NCBI RefSeq assembly: GCF_900116555.1
Contig: NZ_FPAT01000001.1
Location: forward strand, 62,001-126,000
Source of the DNA: Actinopolyspora lacussalsi subsp. righensis
GTDB taxonomy: Bacteria > Actinomycetota > Actinomycetes > Mycobacteriales > Pseudonocardiaceae
Direction of reading: 5' to 3'
DNA length: 64,000 nucleotides
Part shown: positions 1-9,268 of the stretch, piece by piece
Layout: the number at the start of each line of letters is the position of its first letter
How positions within the stretch are numbered: position 1 is the stretch's first letter
Position numbers and translations under genes: made by a program
Notes under the pieces: model-generated
What the model was told of the DNA's origin: nothing
Seen by the model: the letters and a program-made list of their open reading frames with translations, nothing else
Databases searched by the model: none

Positions 1-44
1 TCCCCTCGGACATGCCGGTAATGTAACAGGCCAGGATTGCTGAT

Positions 45-57
45 GGCACTCAGTGCC
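45..57. promoter_or_regulatory. Short palindrome upstream of the acyl-CoA dehydrogenase
   Basis: GGCACT-C-AGTGCC is a perfect 13-base inverted repeat. The half GGCACTC recurs at 87-93, 42 bases away, giving a second imperfect repeat (GGCA-N5-TGCC, 87-99). Two similar sites in a 176-base leader could be a regulator binding region, but no known family consensus is matched. Confidence 0.2.
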
Positions 58-176
58 GCTAGCATCGCGACAACATGCCGCACCACGGCACTCGATGCCA
101 ATCTCAGGTGTGTTCCCAAGGCAGAAACAGCAGGAAGCCCGGCTACGGCCGTGTCACATACCAGGAGGACTCTCTC

Positions 177-1331
177 GTGGAATCGAGCTTCGACACCTAC
201 CAGCTCTCCGAAGAGCACGAAGCGCTCCGGGAGGCTGTTCGCTCTCTCTCGGAGAAGGAGATCGCACCCTACGCGGCGGAGTGCGACGAGCAGGAACGCT
301 ACCCGAGGGAGGCGTTCCACGCGCTGTCGAAGTCGGGGTTCGCCGGGGTTCACGTTCCGGAGGCCTACGGCGGGCAGGGAGCGGACTCCGTGGCCACCTG
401 CATCGTCATCGAGGAGGTGGCCAGGGTCTGTGCCTCTTCCTCACTGATCCCGGCGGTGAACAAGCTCGGCACGATGCCGATCCTGTTGTCGGCCTCCGAG
501 GACCTCAAGCACAAGGTGCTGCCCTCCATCGCGGCGGGTGAGCACACCGCCTCCTACGCGCTTTCCGAACGGGAGGCGGGCTCGGACGCGGCCGCGATGA
601 AGACGCGGGCACGCCGGGACGGCAACGACTGGGTACTCAACGGCACCAAGTGCTGGATCACCAACGGTGGGGAGTCCAGTTGGTACACGGTCATGGCGGT
701 CACCGACCCGGACAAGGGCCCGAACGGGATCAGCGCCTTCGTCGTCCACGCCGACGACCCGGGCTTCGAGGTCGGCGGCAAGGAGAAAAAGCTCGGGATC
801 AAGGGGTCACCGACCGCCGAACTCCACTTCAACGACTGCACCATCCCGGAGGACCGCATCATCGGTGAACCGGGAACCGGCTTCAAGACCGCGCTGCGAA
901 CCCTGGACCACACGCGACCCACGATCGGGGCGCAGGCACTGGGCATCGCGCAGGGAGCACTCGACGCCGCCGTGGACTACGTCAAGGAGCGCAAGCAGTT
1001 CGGACAGGCCATCGCCGACTTCCAGGGTGTGCAGTTCATGCTCGCCGACATGGCGATGAAGATCGAGGCGGCTCGCCACATGATCTACGTCTCGGCGGCA
1101 CGTGCCGAGCGCGAGGAGGGCAACCTCGGTTTCATCTCCGCCGCGGCGAAGTGCTACGCCTCGGACGTGGCCATGGAGGTCACCACCAACGCGGTGCAGT
1201 TGTTCGGTGGAGCCGGCTACACCCGCGACTTCCCGGTCGAGCGCATGATGCGCGACGCCAAGATCACCCAGATCTACGAGGGAACCAACCAGGTCCAGCG
1301 CATGGTGATGGCCCGCTCGCTGTTGAAGTGA
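177..1331 (+). CDS. Acyl-CoA dehydrogenase
   Basis: This 384-residue protein has normal acyl-CoA dehydrogenase length and domain order. It should oxidise acyl-CoA thioesters to trans-2-enoyl-CoA with FAD, passing electrons to ETF in fatty-acid or branched-chain catabolism. Family motifs are visible: SEREAGSD and WITNGG in the middle beta domain, and the C-terminal QIYEGTNQVQR, whose glutamate (about E368) is the usual catalytic base. The best start is GTG at 177, because AGGAGG lies 8 bases upstream at 163-168; the longer frame from 75 has no ribosome binding site. It resembles mycobacterial FadE25-type enzymes. Substrate chain length cannot be read from sequence. Confidence 0.93.
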   Translation: MESSFDTYQLSEEHEALREAVRSLSEKEIAPYAAECDEQERYPREAFHALSKSGFAGVHVPEAYGGQGADSVATCIVIEEVARVCASSSLIPAVNKLGTMPILLSASEDLKHKVLPSIAAGEHTASYALSEREAGSDAAAMKTRARRDGNDWVLNGTKCWITNGGESSWYTVMAVTDPDKGPNGISAFVVHADDPGFEVGGKEKKLGIKGSPTAELHFNDCTIPEDRIIGEPGTGFKTALRTLDHTRPTIGAQALGIAQGALDAAVDYVKERKQFGQAIADFQGVQFMLADMAMKIEAARHMIYVSAARAEREEGNLGFISAAAKCYASDVAMEVTTNAVQLFGGAGYTRDFPVERMMRDAKITQIYEGTNQVQRMVMARSLLK

Positions 1332-1373
1332 GGATCGGCGTGGCGTGAGATTCCGGTGCTCCGTCGATCTCGT

Positions 1374-1407
1374 GTCCGGCGGTCGGTCCGATCGTCGACC
1401 GCCGGAC
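1374..1407 (+). terminator. Hairpin after the acyl-CoA dehydrogenase
   Basis: A perfect 12-bp stem (GTCCGGCGGTCG at 1374-1385 with CGACCGCCGGAC at 1396-1407) encloses a 10-base loop, 42 bases after the stop codon. There is no strong U tract, as is common for actinobacterial terminators. Confidence 0.6.
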
Positions 1408-1546
1408 CAGGCCGACGTCGCCACATCCCACGAAACACGTACGGCGGAACTCCGGCCGATATCTCGACCAAGGTGGGCTGTAGACCTCGCCCACACCGAA
1501 CGTTTCAGCCCTGTTCGAGCGGTCCACCGATCGCTTTGGTCCGGAC

Positions 1547-1890
1547 TCAAGCGGGAGAGCTCAGGACACAATCGACCGCGGTGTGGAGCGTCTCGGCCTC
1601 GGACCGCAGGATCGACTCCTCGGCCGGGAGCGCCCGCTCGATCGACAGGCCGTTGAGGACGGTGCAGAGGAATCTGGCGCGTCGCGTGTTGTCGCCGTCG
1701 GCGAGCGCGCCCTCCTCGACCAGGACGCTCAACCAGTACTCGACACGACGCTGCCCCTCGCGCTCCATGCCCAGGTACGCAGCGCGGATCTCATCGGTCT
1801 GCTCGGGGACGATGAAAGTCCGGAAGACCGTGATCCAGGCCTCCCGCGCCTGTTCGCCGACTTGGGAGAGGTGTTCGTGTTCGAGGAGTG
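1547..1890 (-). pseudogene. TetR-type regulator, C-terminal remnant
   Basis: The last roughly 110 codons look like the ligand-binding half of a TetR regulator (segments such as VFRTFIVPEQTDEIRAAYLG and FLCTVLNGLSIERALPAEES). The DNA-binding helix-turn-helix half is absent. The frame stays open further upstream, to 2278, but that part is antisense to the next fragment and resembles nothing. The break lies near 1890, where the neighbouring plus-strand gene is also truncated, so one deletion probably joined two genes. It is unlikely to make a functional regulator. Confidence 0.6.
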
Positions 1891-1949
1891 GCGACGTCGA
1901 CGTGCCGCGAGACGTGTACGCGAGGGTGACGGTCGAGCACTGCAACGCT

Positions 1950-2530
1950 TCCGTTGGTGGCAGCTGCCGGGACGCGCTCTGTTCCGGCTCCGTCTGCCGC
2001 GCCCCTCGGGGACCCAGGTGGACTACGCGGTCGACGTGCGGCACTGGCAGAACCAGGGTTCCGGGGAGGTCGAGGCGCACCTCTACCTCGACGATCGGCA
2101 GCACGCCGTCTCGAAGCTCCCCGCCGCGTTTCCCGTCGAGGGCGGCACGATCGAGGTGGCGATGAGCGGTTTCGGGATCAAGCGCTGCCACTACATGACC
2201 ACCGGTGGTGCCGAGAAGCAGCTCGTCCCCGACTCCCGATCGGCGGAAGGACGCCGCGCACGCCTGGACCGGGAACATCCCGTGGTCAGCCGCGGTATCG
2301 GTCTCCTCTCGCTGGTCCTGCTCCTGATCGGCGCCTGCCTACTCCTCCTGCAGATCGTCGAACCGGTTTCGCAGATCCCACCCGTCGCCCAGCGCTTCGG
2401 AAGCTTCGAATCCCCGATCCAACCGCCGCTGTGGCTCAACCTCACGCTCGGCGCCTCGGCTGCGATAGCCGGTGTGGAACGAGCCCTCCGCCTGCGATAC
2501 CACTGGCTGCTCGACGGTGCGGCGAACTGA
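1950..2530 (+). pseudogene. 5'-truncated membrane protein
   Basis: From about 1950 the frame encodes a soluble region (DYAVDVRHWQN, EVEAHLYLDD) followed by two hydrophobic segments (GIGLLSLVLLLIGACLLLLQ and a second near the C terminus). No credible start with a ribosome binding site is seen; upstream codons are merely antisense to the TetR remnant. I do not recognise the family. It is most likely the 3' part of an integral membrane protein cut by the same deletion that removed the TetR N terminus. An intact short gene with a non-obvious start is the alternative. Confidence 0.45.
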
Positions 2531-2583
2531 TCGCGAAGCGCCGCCGTGCCTCTCGCCGACCACGAACTCCCCGGGAGTGCGCG

Positions 2584-3239
2584 ATGCCTACTCGTCCCCT
2601 CGACGTCTCCGCCCCGCCGATCGACACATCCCGACCGTTCGGCGCCCATGTCCGGATGAACTGGTGGAAACCCCTGGTCATCGTCTCGGTACTGCCGGTG
2701 GTGATGGTCCTGCTGCAGCTCGTGTTCTACTACGCGGCCGCGGTGATCGCGGGTAGGGACGATCCGCTCACGAACGTGATGACGCCATTGACGCTTCTGG
2801 CGAACAACCTCAGCGTAGGGGTGACAGGCTTGCTGGCCGTGTCATTCGTGGTACGGCTCGCCGAGGTGCCCTGGCGCAGCCTCCTGAGCTCGTCGCTCCG
2901 GGCGACACCGGCTGGACCGGCTTCGAGATCACCAACACGACGGTGGCGCTTCTCCTCGTCGTCGTGCTGACCACCCCGCTACAGGCCGCCGGTGAGGAAC
3001 TCATCTTCCGCGGCACGATGCTGCCTGCGATCGCGTTCCACGTCTGCAACAACCTCGTGGTGACGCTGCTCAATTCGCTGTTCGCCGACGGCGGCACGTC
3101 CACGTACGAAAGATCGGTGGGTGCGGGTGGACCGTCCTACCTGATCCTCGCCGCGGTCGATCTGGCGGTGGTCGGCCTGGTGTGGCTATGCGAACATGGA
3201 TGGCACCGCCCGGGGAGCGGGGAGGACGGACCGCACTAA
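2584..3239 (+). pseudogene. CPBP-family intramembrane protease, frameshifted and internally deleted
   Basis: ATG at 2584 opens a frame with a basic N terminus and two hydrophobic helices, ending out of frame near 2970. The conserved continuation (GDTGWTGFEITNTTVA, then the CPBP motif EELIFRG) is in another frame that closes at 3239, so a frameshift lies around 2880-2890. In addition, FRG is followed almost directly by the late motif AFHVCNN; intact CPBP (CAAX prenyl protease 2/Rce1-like) proteins have tens of residues between these. Both lesions indicate a dead gene. It forms a run of three decayed genes with the two fragments before it. Confidence 0.7.
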
Positions 3240-3631
3240 CCACGGCTGAGCTGCGCGTCGACGAACTCGTCGACCTCCTCGTGGATGCGGCTCAGCCCCC
3301 AGGCCCACCCCCATCGGTCCATCCCGGACAGTTCGCCGGTTCCCCCGAGAAATCGGGCGCGCACTTCCTGGGACCAGAATCGCTCACTCGGTCCGAACTC
3401 CAGCACCACCCAGTCCCCCAGCTTCTCGGGGGCCAGCGCCTCACCACCACCGCGGCTCACCCGGCCTGGGCGATAACGACTCCAGCCGCTGGACGGGCCC
3501 GCCAACCGCGCGAAGCCGTAGAACAACCCGCGCAGCTCCCCCACCGCGCAGTCCACCCCCGCACGGCGCCAACTGTCCAGTACCCGCACCTCTGCCGGAA
3601 GATCTTCGGAAAACACCGGAGAACCGCCCAT
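3236..3631 (-). CDS. Hypothetical protein, 131 aa
   Basis: I do not recognise this family. The start ATG at 3631 is chosen because the transcript reads GGAGGGGTG immediately before it; the frame extends upstream but without a better signal. The protein is soluble, rich in Gly, Arg and Trp, with no signal peptide or membrane segment. Conserved-looking stretches include DSWRRAGVDCAVGELRGL and MDRWGWAWGLSRIHEEVDEF. Its stop overlaps the end of the CPBP pseudogene by four bases, tail to tail. No catalytic motif is evident. Confidence 0.55.
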   Translation of the reverse strand: MGGSPVFSEDLPAEVRVLDSWRRAGVDCAVGELRGLFYGFARLAGPSSGWSRYRPGRVSRGGGEALAPEKLGDWVVLEFGPSERFWSQEVRARFLGGTGELSGMDRWGWAWGLSRIHEEVDEFVDAQLSRG

Positions 3632-3833
3632 CACCCCTCCCCTGTCGAGTCGGCACGACTCCCCCGGAGGGGTCAGTATGCGCCCGATAAGCCCAGCTCG
3701 CACCGGAAGTTTTCCATCGAAATCACGTGGTTGAGCGTTTTCGAACCCGCGACCGGCTCAGTGCTTCGTTACGGTTTGACCAACCGGATTCGGCGGTGCC
3801 TGAGCAGCCGTACTTCAGCCAGGGGGAACTTCC

Positions 3834-5468
3834 GTGGTCGAGCAGCGCCAGCGTCCACCACGTGGGCGAACGCCGTCGCTGGGCAGCGCCAGCGGCGCCA
3901 TGGCCGTGGCCACCATGGCCAGCAGGATCAGCGGACTGTTCGCCAAGGTGTTGCTGGTGTGGGTACTCGGTCTGGGAATGATCAACGACTCCTACACCGT
4001 GGCCAACACCCTGCCCACCGTGGTCAACGAGTTGCTCCTGGGGGGCGTGCTCACGAGCGTCGCCGTTCCGCTGCTGGTGGGCGCGCGGCAGAACAGTGCG
4101 GAGGAGGGCGAGTCCTACGCGCAGTGGATGATCACGATGGGCGTGGTTCTGCTGGTGGCGGCAACGACACTGGCAGTGCTGGGGGCACCGCTGCTGACCG
4201 AGCTGTACCTCGGCTCGCACACCCGCGCCAACAGCGAGTTGACCACGGCCTTCGCCTACCTACTGCTGCCGGGGATCGTGTTCTACGGCCTGTCGGCACT
4301 GCTGATGGCCATTCTCAACGTACGTCAGGTGTTCGGCCCACCAGCCTGGGCACCGGTGATGAACAACCTGGTGATCATAGCCACGGTGAGCCTGTACGCG
4401 GTGACTCCCGGCGAGATATCGGCCGATCCGGTGCGGATGGGGCAGGCGAAGCTGTTGATTCTGGGACTGGGCACGATGCTCGGAATCGCGGCACAGAGTG
4501 CGGTGATGGTGCTCTCGCTGCGTAGAACCGGTTTCCGGTTCCGTTGGCGGTGGGGTTGGGACCGGCGGCTGGCGGAGTTCGGTTCGCTCGCGGGCTGGGT
4601 GGTGCTCTATACCGTTGTCAGCCAGATCGGCATGATCGTGACCATCCGGGTGGCCGGACAGGGCACGTCGGGAAGCGTGGCGACGTTCCACTACGCGTGG
4701 CTGCTTTCGCAGGTTCCCTACGGGGTGCTGGGGGTCTCACTGCTGCAGGCGCTGATGCCGCGAATCAGTCGTTCGATAGCCGAGGGGGACACCGAGGGAT
4801 TCGTCCGCGACGTGGGGTTGGGATCGCGGTTGAGTGCGATCCTGCTGATGCCGGTGAGCGCGTTCATGCTCACGGCGGGATCGGGTATCGGGGTGGCGTT
4901 CTTCTCGCTCGGCCAGGGCAGTGTCGGCGCCGCGGACCGTCTCGGGGTCACGCTCGGCGTGGCAGCGGCCGGAATCGTGCCGTTCTCGATCACGATGCTG
5001 CAGCTGCGGGCGTTCTACGCGATGAAGGACGCCCGGACGCCGATGCTGATCAACGTGATCATGGTCGTGTTCCGCACCGTCGTGTGCTACACCCTGCTGA
5101 TGTGGTTGGATCCGCGCGACCTGGTGATCGGCGTGGCACTGGCCATGTCGTTGAGCTTCCTCGTGGGCGCCGCCGTGGGCCAGTGGTGGTTGCACATCCG
5201 ACTCGGGCGGATACAGACCAGGCGGACCCTGGTCGGGGTCGGGTGGTCGCTGCTTGCCTCGGTAGTGGGCTGCGGATTTGCGTACCTCGTCTGGCACTGG
5301 CTGGGAGGGAGTATGCACGGACTCGGTGACGTGGCCACGGCCTGGGTGGGCCTGGGAGTTCGCGGCACGCTCGTGCTCGGCCTCGGCTTCGGACTGATGC
5401 TGTTGTTGCCGATACCGGAGATGACCATCGTCCGGCAACGACTGCGGGGACTGCTGAATCGGGTGTGA
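3834..5468 (+). CDS. murJ: MurJ/MviN-like lipid II flippase
   Basis: The 544-residue polytopic membrane protein has the MOP-superfamily pattern of MurJ: an N-terminal RISGLFAKVLLVWVLGLG segment, repeated hydrophobic helices consistent with about 14 spans, and conserved VVNELLLGG, LLPGIVFYG and FYAMKDARTP segments. MurJ flips lipid-linked peptidoglycan precursor across the membrane. Mycobacterial MviN carries an extra pseudokinase domain, which this protein lacks. GTG at 3834 follows AGGGGGAAC. It stands alone, away from the usual replication-end murJ locus, so it may be a paralogue rather than the essential copy. The activity is inferred from family resemblance. Confidence 0.8.
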   Translation: MVEQRQRPPRGRTPSLGSASGAMAVATMASRISGLFAKVLLVWVLGLGMINDSYTVANTLPTVVNELLLGGVLTSVAVPLLVGARQNSAEEGESYAQWMITMGVVLLVAATTLAVLGAPLLTELYLGSHTRANSELTTAFAYLLLPGIVFYGLSALLMAILNVRQVFGPPAWAPVMNNLVIIATVSLYAVTPGEISADPVRMGQAKLLILGLGTMLGIAAQSAVMVLSLRRTGFRFRWRWGWDRRLAEFGSLAGWVVLYTVVSQIGMIVTIRVAGQGTSGSVATFHYAWLLSQVPYGVLGVSLLQALMPRISRSIAEGDTEGFVRDVGLGSRLSAILLMPVSAFMLTAGSGIGVAFFSLGQGSVGAADRLGVTLGVAAAGIVPFSITMLQLRAFYAMKDARTPMLINVIMVVFRTVVCYTLLMWLDPRDLVIGVALAMSLSFLVGAAVGQWWLHIRLGRIQTRRTLVGVGWSLLASVVGCGFAYLVWHWLGGSMHGLGDVATAWVGLGVRGTLVLGLGFGLMLLLPIPEMTIVRQRLRGLLNRV

Positions 5469-5771
5469 CCTGCTCCCCTCTCCGCTGCCACACTGCAGGG
5501 CCCGGCTCGCGGAAGTACGACCGTGAAGTTGCCACGAGGGTGGTAAGCGGCGCACACGGGCACCGGAAGCGAACGGATACCGCCCCGCGGTCGTATCCCA
5601 CATCGGAATTTCCCGCGATGAGTTGCTTCCGATGCTGGTAGATCTCGAAACTTCTCTCTATCCTCGCGGGCGAGACGGCTGGTGAACGGCTGCATACCGA
5701 CTGTGCGCAGGTACTGGCCAAGGATGTCTTCGATGGCCGGCGCCTGGTGGGCGTCAACCGAGAGGAGCGCG
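5469..5771. other. Intergenic region between murJ-like gene and GGDEF-EAL gene
   Basis: I see no gene in these 303 bases. They must hold the promoter of the downstream signalling gene, but no clear -35/-10 pair or riboswitch fold could be recognised by eye. Confidence 0.4.
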
Positions 5772-8429
5772 ATGCACAGGGTATTGCAGACGAACAGTGA
5801 CACGTTGTTCCAGGCTCTGCCGACGGCGATGGCGGTGCTGGATGAGAACGAGCGTGTGTTGGCGGTCAACGAGTCGCTGTGTGCGCTGCTGGGCCGCACC
5901 CACGAAAACCTTGTCCGGCGCTCGTCGATGGAGTTGCTCTCCCCACATGACCGCGGCAGCGCTCTCACCGCGTATGACGGTGGTGTCGGCACGGACCACG
6001 GCGGCGATGGGTTGACGCGTCATCAACGACGGTTGCGGTGCGCCGAGGGGCGGACGGTGTTTTGCGATGTGTACGCCACGTTCCTGGCGTACGAGGGTCG
6101 GGCCGGTGTGTGGCTGGTGGCCTTCATCGATGTCAGGCAACGCCACCACTACACGCAGGCCCTCCACGCCGAGACCGAACATGACGAGCTGACCGGGCTG
6201 CTCAATCGCAAAGGCGTACGCCGCCTGCTGGACCAGCAGCTGTCCGACGAGGGGCAGCGTGAGAGCGCTGTGCTGTTCTGCGATCTCGACAACTTCAAAC
6301 GCATCAACGACACGCTGGGGCACAAGGCCGGAGACGATCTGCTGGTGCGGCTGGCACAACGATTGCAGCAGGGTCTGCCGCCGGAATGCGCGGCGGCACG
6401 GCATTCCGGCGACGAATTCCTCATCGTATGCCCGGACGTGGCCGCCCACGGCGGACCGCAGGAGCTGGCCGAGAGGATCTCGGTGCTGCTGCGCACGAGT
6501 ATGGCCAGGGAAAACCATTTGATCGCGGTATCCGCCTCGATCGGAATCGCTACCACGAGTGATCTCGGAATCGAGCGGTCCGACGAGCTACTGCGATTGG
6601 CCGAGGTGGCCATGTACCAGGCCAAAGACCACGGCACCGGACATGTTTTCCGCGCCAATGCCGGCTTGAGCACATCGTTGGAACGCGAGGCCAACTTCGA
6701 ACAGGAACTGCGCCAGGCACTGGCCCGCGATGAGCTGAGGCTGCACTACCAACCCATCGTCGACCCCACCGGCCGCGTACACGGCGCGGAAGCGCTGCTG
6801 CGTTGGCCGCATCCGCAGCACGGCCTGCTGTCGCCGGGGGTGATCCTGCCCGCCGCTCGCAACGCTCACCTGGTCTCCGAACTCGACCGGTGGGTTTTGA
6901 GCGCCGCCGCGCGTGAAGCGGCAACCTGGCCCGACCAACAGGGGCGGCCCGTGGCGGTGACGGTCAATCTCAGTAGCACACTGCTGCACGAGCCCGACTT
7001 CGCAGCGCAGATCGAACGGATCGTGCCCGCGACCGGGTTGGATTGGCACCGGCTCGTCCTGGAGATCACCGAAACCGACCTGCTCGATCTCGCCCCGGCC
7101 ACCCTGACAGCCATGCACGAACTCGCGGAGCGGGGCGTACGGTTCGCCCTGGACGACTTCGGCACCGGCTATTCGTCCTTGGAACGTCTCAAGGAACTTC
7201 CCGTCCAGATCCTCAAACTCGACCGCACCTTCGTGGCCGGTCTGGAGCGGGAAGCGGTCGATGCCGCCATCGCCGGCGCTGCCCTGAGCATCGCTCAGGC
7301 CCGGAACATGACGTGCGTCGCCGAAGGAGTGGAAACCACCGGCCAGCTCTACCAGCTGGCGCGAATCGGCTTCACCGACTACCAGGGCTTCCTGTTCGCG
7401 GCAGGCGTCCCCGCTCCCGAACTGCGCGCTCTGATCCAGCGTCCCCCCGCCCTCGCGGCCCGCGAGGAGACGAGGATCCACCCGCACCCCACCGAAACCC
7501 AACCCGCGCGCGACGATCCCGACACGGTGGCCCGCACACCGACCATCGCACCACCGAGTAGGCGAACGACCGGCGAAATCGCCACTGCGGGCGCTCCCGT
7601 TCCGGGCGGGCACGAATGCTGGATCTTCCGAGATCACGAGGAGTTTCGCACCCGCGCCCGCGAGTACGTCCGGGACGGACTCAGACACGGGTACTGGATC
7701 GAATACGTAGACCACGCCCCCGCCTCACGGTTACGGGCACAACTCGCCGCCGACGAGGTCCTCGGCCCCGCGATGGAAACGGGCGCGATGACCGTCGCAA
7801 CCATCGAAGAGTTCTACCCCACCAGCGTTGGAGGAGTCGTCGATGCCGAAGCGGCCATGCACGCCCGCGTCACATCCGTCGAGAAGGCGCTCGCCGCCGG
7901 CTACGCAGGTTTTCGTGCCATCGTCAACGCCACAGCCATGGTCACCACCCCCGACCAGCGCGCGGCCTTCGCCTACTACGAGTACCTGTGCGACCACGTG
8001 ATCAGCACCGAACCCGTGACCGCACTGTGCGCCTACAACCTCACCGAGCTCGGCAGCGCCGCTGTCGCCGAGATGGCCTGCCTGCACCCGGTGACCACTC
8101 CCACCGCCAGCCCTTTCCGCCTCTACGCCGACAGCACCGGCGAGCACACCGACAACGAATACGACACCCACCTCGCCCTGACCGGAGTGCTGGACCTGCC
8201 CTGCGCCAATCTGTTCACCGCCGCGCTGGAGCACACCCGAGCCCAAAATCTCCTGGTCAACGACCACGGCCTCGACATCCTCGACCCCCGCGTCATCCAC
8301 GCCCTCGACCAGCACGCCCGCGCCCACCACAAACAAGTCACCCTGCGACTGACACAGCCCTTGAGCACCCGGCTACAGCCGCTCCTCCACGACCTCACCC
8401 ACACCCGCATCGAAACCCATCAGTCGTAA
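5772..8429 (+). CDS. PAS-GGDEF-EAL-MEDS-STAS-like signalling protein
   Basis: This 885-residue cytoplasmic protein combines c-di-GMP synthesis and breakdown modules with a sensor tail. A PAS-like domain covers roughly residues 10-125. The GGDEF domain begins near DELTGLLNRKG (about 138), with SGDEF at 212-216, a form compatible with diguanylate cyclase activity. The EAL domain follows, with EALLRW at about 340 and DDFGTGYSS. After a proline-rich linker, residues from about 612 (GGHECWIFRDHEEF) match a MEDS domain, and the last roughly 95 residues look like a STAS fold. ATG at 5772 is preceded by AGAGGAG at 5761. Which of the two opposing enzymes is active cannot be told from sequence. Confidence 0.85.
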   Translation: MHRVLQTNSDTLFQALPTAMAVLDENERVLAVNESLCALLGRTHENLVRRSSMELLSPHDRGSALTAYDGGVGTDHGGDGLTRHQRRLRCAEGRTVFCDVYATFLAYEGRAGVWLVAFIDVRQRHHYTQALHAETEHDELTGLLNRKGVRRLLDQQLSDEGQRESAVLFCDLDNFKRINDTLGHKAGDDLLVRLAQRLQQGLPPECAAARHSGDEFLIVCPDVAAHGGPQELAERISVLLRTSMARENHLIAVSASIGIATTSDLGIERSDELLRLAEVAMYQAKDHGTGHVFRANAGLSTSLEREANFEQELRQALARDELRLHYQPIVDPTGRVHGAEALLRWPHPQHGLLSPGVILPAARNAHLVSELDRWVLSAAAREAATWPDQQGRPVAVTVNLSSTLLHEPDFAAQIERIVPATGLDWHRLVLEITETDLLDLAPATLTAMHELAERGVRFALDDFGTGYSSLERLKELPVQILKLDRTFVAGLEREAVDAAIAGAALSIAQARNMTCVAEGVETTGQLYQLARIGFTDYQGFLFAAGVPAPELRALIQRPPALAAREETRIHPHPTETQPARDDPDTVARTPTIAPPSRRTTGEIATAGAPVPGGHECWIFRDHEEFRTRAREYVRDGLRHGYWIEYVDHAPASRLRAQLAADEVLGPAMETGAMTVATIEEFYPTSVGGVVDAEAAMHARVTSVEKALAAGYAGFRAIVNATAMVTTPDQRAAFAYYEYLCDHVISTEPVTALCAYNLTELGSAAVAEMACLHPVTTPTASPFRLYADSTGEHTDNEYDTHLALTGVLDLPCANLFTAALEHTRAQNLLVNDHGLDILDPRVIHALDQHARAHHKQVTLRLTQPLSTRLQPLLHDLTHTRIETHQS

Positions 8430-8528
8430 CCCACACTGACCACGCCCCCACCCGCACGGGAAGGTGCTTTCCGACTTCGAGGAAACATCTGAAGTCACGG
8501 CAGGAAGCTCTCGCAGGAGGACAAGCGA

Positions 8529-8556
8529 GATGACCCGGCCGACGCGGGCGGTCATC
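8529..8556. terminator. Possible bidirectional hairpin between convergent genes
   Basis: GATGACC at 8529-8535 pairs with GGTCATC at 8550-8556 around a 14-base GC-rich loop. It overlaps the stop codon of gatD and lies about 100 bases after the GGDEF-EAL gene. Confidence 0.3.
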
Positions 8557-9268
8557 CGGCGGCTCGCGCCCGTTCGGTCCGCAGCTCGGTGAGTTCCGGG
8601 AAGGGAGCCAGTTCGGACAACGGCTCCCCTACCGCCCAGGACAGCATCGTGTCCGCCAGCGCCGGATTCCGCGCCAACGCCGGGCCGTGCAGATAGGTGC
8701 AAACGACACGCCCGCTGACAGCCCCCTCGGTCTCCTCTGAGCCGTTGCCGATGCCGTGCAGCACACGTCCCAGTGGACGGGCCGCCGGACCCACCGTGCT
8801 CCTGCCGAGGTGGTTCTCGAAGCCGGTGAGCAGCCCCAGACCGTGCTCCTCGGAGCGCGTGCTCAGTTCGCCGATGGCCCGGTTAGGACCGGGCTCGGTG
8901 GAGATGTCGATGAGTCCCAGTCCGTGCTGAGTGGTGCCGTCACCGGTGGTGAAGCTGGTGCCCAGCACTTGCAACCCACCACAGACCCCGAGCACGATCG
9001 CCCCCGCGTTCACGGCCCGCCGTAGTCCGTCACCACGTGCCAGGAAGTTCACCGCGGCCTGTTGCGCGACGTCCTCGCCACCACCGAGCAGATAGATGTC
9101 GCAGGAGTCGGGCAGGGTTTCTGCCGAGGACAACACGGTCACGATCTCGGCGCGATAACCTCTCCAGCGCAGCCGTTGCGCGAGTACCAGGGCGTTTCCC
9201 CGATCCCCGTAGGTGCCCAGCAGGTCGGGCACCACGAGTGCGATGCGGATCGCCGAATCGTCGGTCAA
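8552..9268 (-). CDS. gatD: Lipid II isoglutaminyl synthase, glutaminase subunit GatD
   Basis: This 238-residue class I glutamine amidotransferase of the CobB/CobQ type should supply ammonia to MurT for amidation of D-Glu in lipid II. The nucleophile lies in GVCGGLQVLG (about C96) and the catalytic histidine in TYLHGP (about H194). The start is TTG at 9268, overlapping the murT stop as TTGA, so translation is probably coupled; the longer reading frame upstream is antisense noise. The murT-gatD order and overlap match the known two-subunit enzyme of Staphylococcus and actinobacteria. Confidence 0.9.
   Translation of the reverse strand: MTDDSAIRIALVVPDLLGTYGDRGNALVLAQRLRWRGYRAEIVTVLSSAETLPDSCDIYLLGGGEDVAQQAAVNFLARGDGLRRAVNAGAIVLGVCGGLQVLGTSFTTGDGTTQHGLGLIDISTEPGPNRAIGELSTRSEEHGLGLLTGFENHLGRSTVGPAARPLGRVLHGIGNGSEETEGAVSGRVVCTYLHGPALARNPALADTMLSWAVGEPLSELAPFPELTELRTERARAAG

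Noticed and set aside
45-57. CIRCE heat-shock operator
   Set aside because: CIRCE is TTAGCACTC-N9-GAGTGCTAA; this palindrome shares only GCACT and has the wrong spacing.
5469-5771. c-di-GMP riboswitch upstream of the GGDEF-EAL gene
   Set aside because: No GEMM-type conserved core or paired stems could be recognised.
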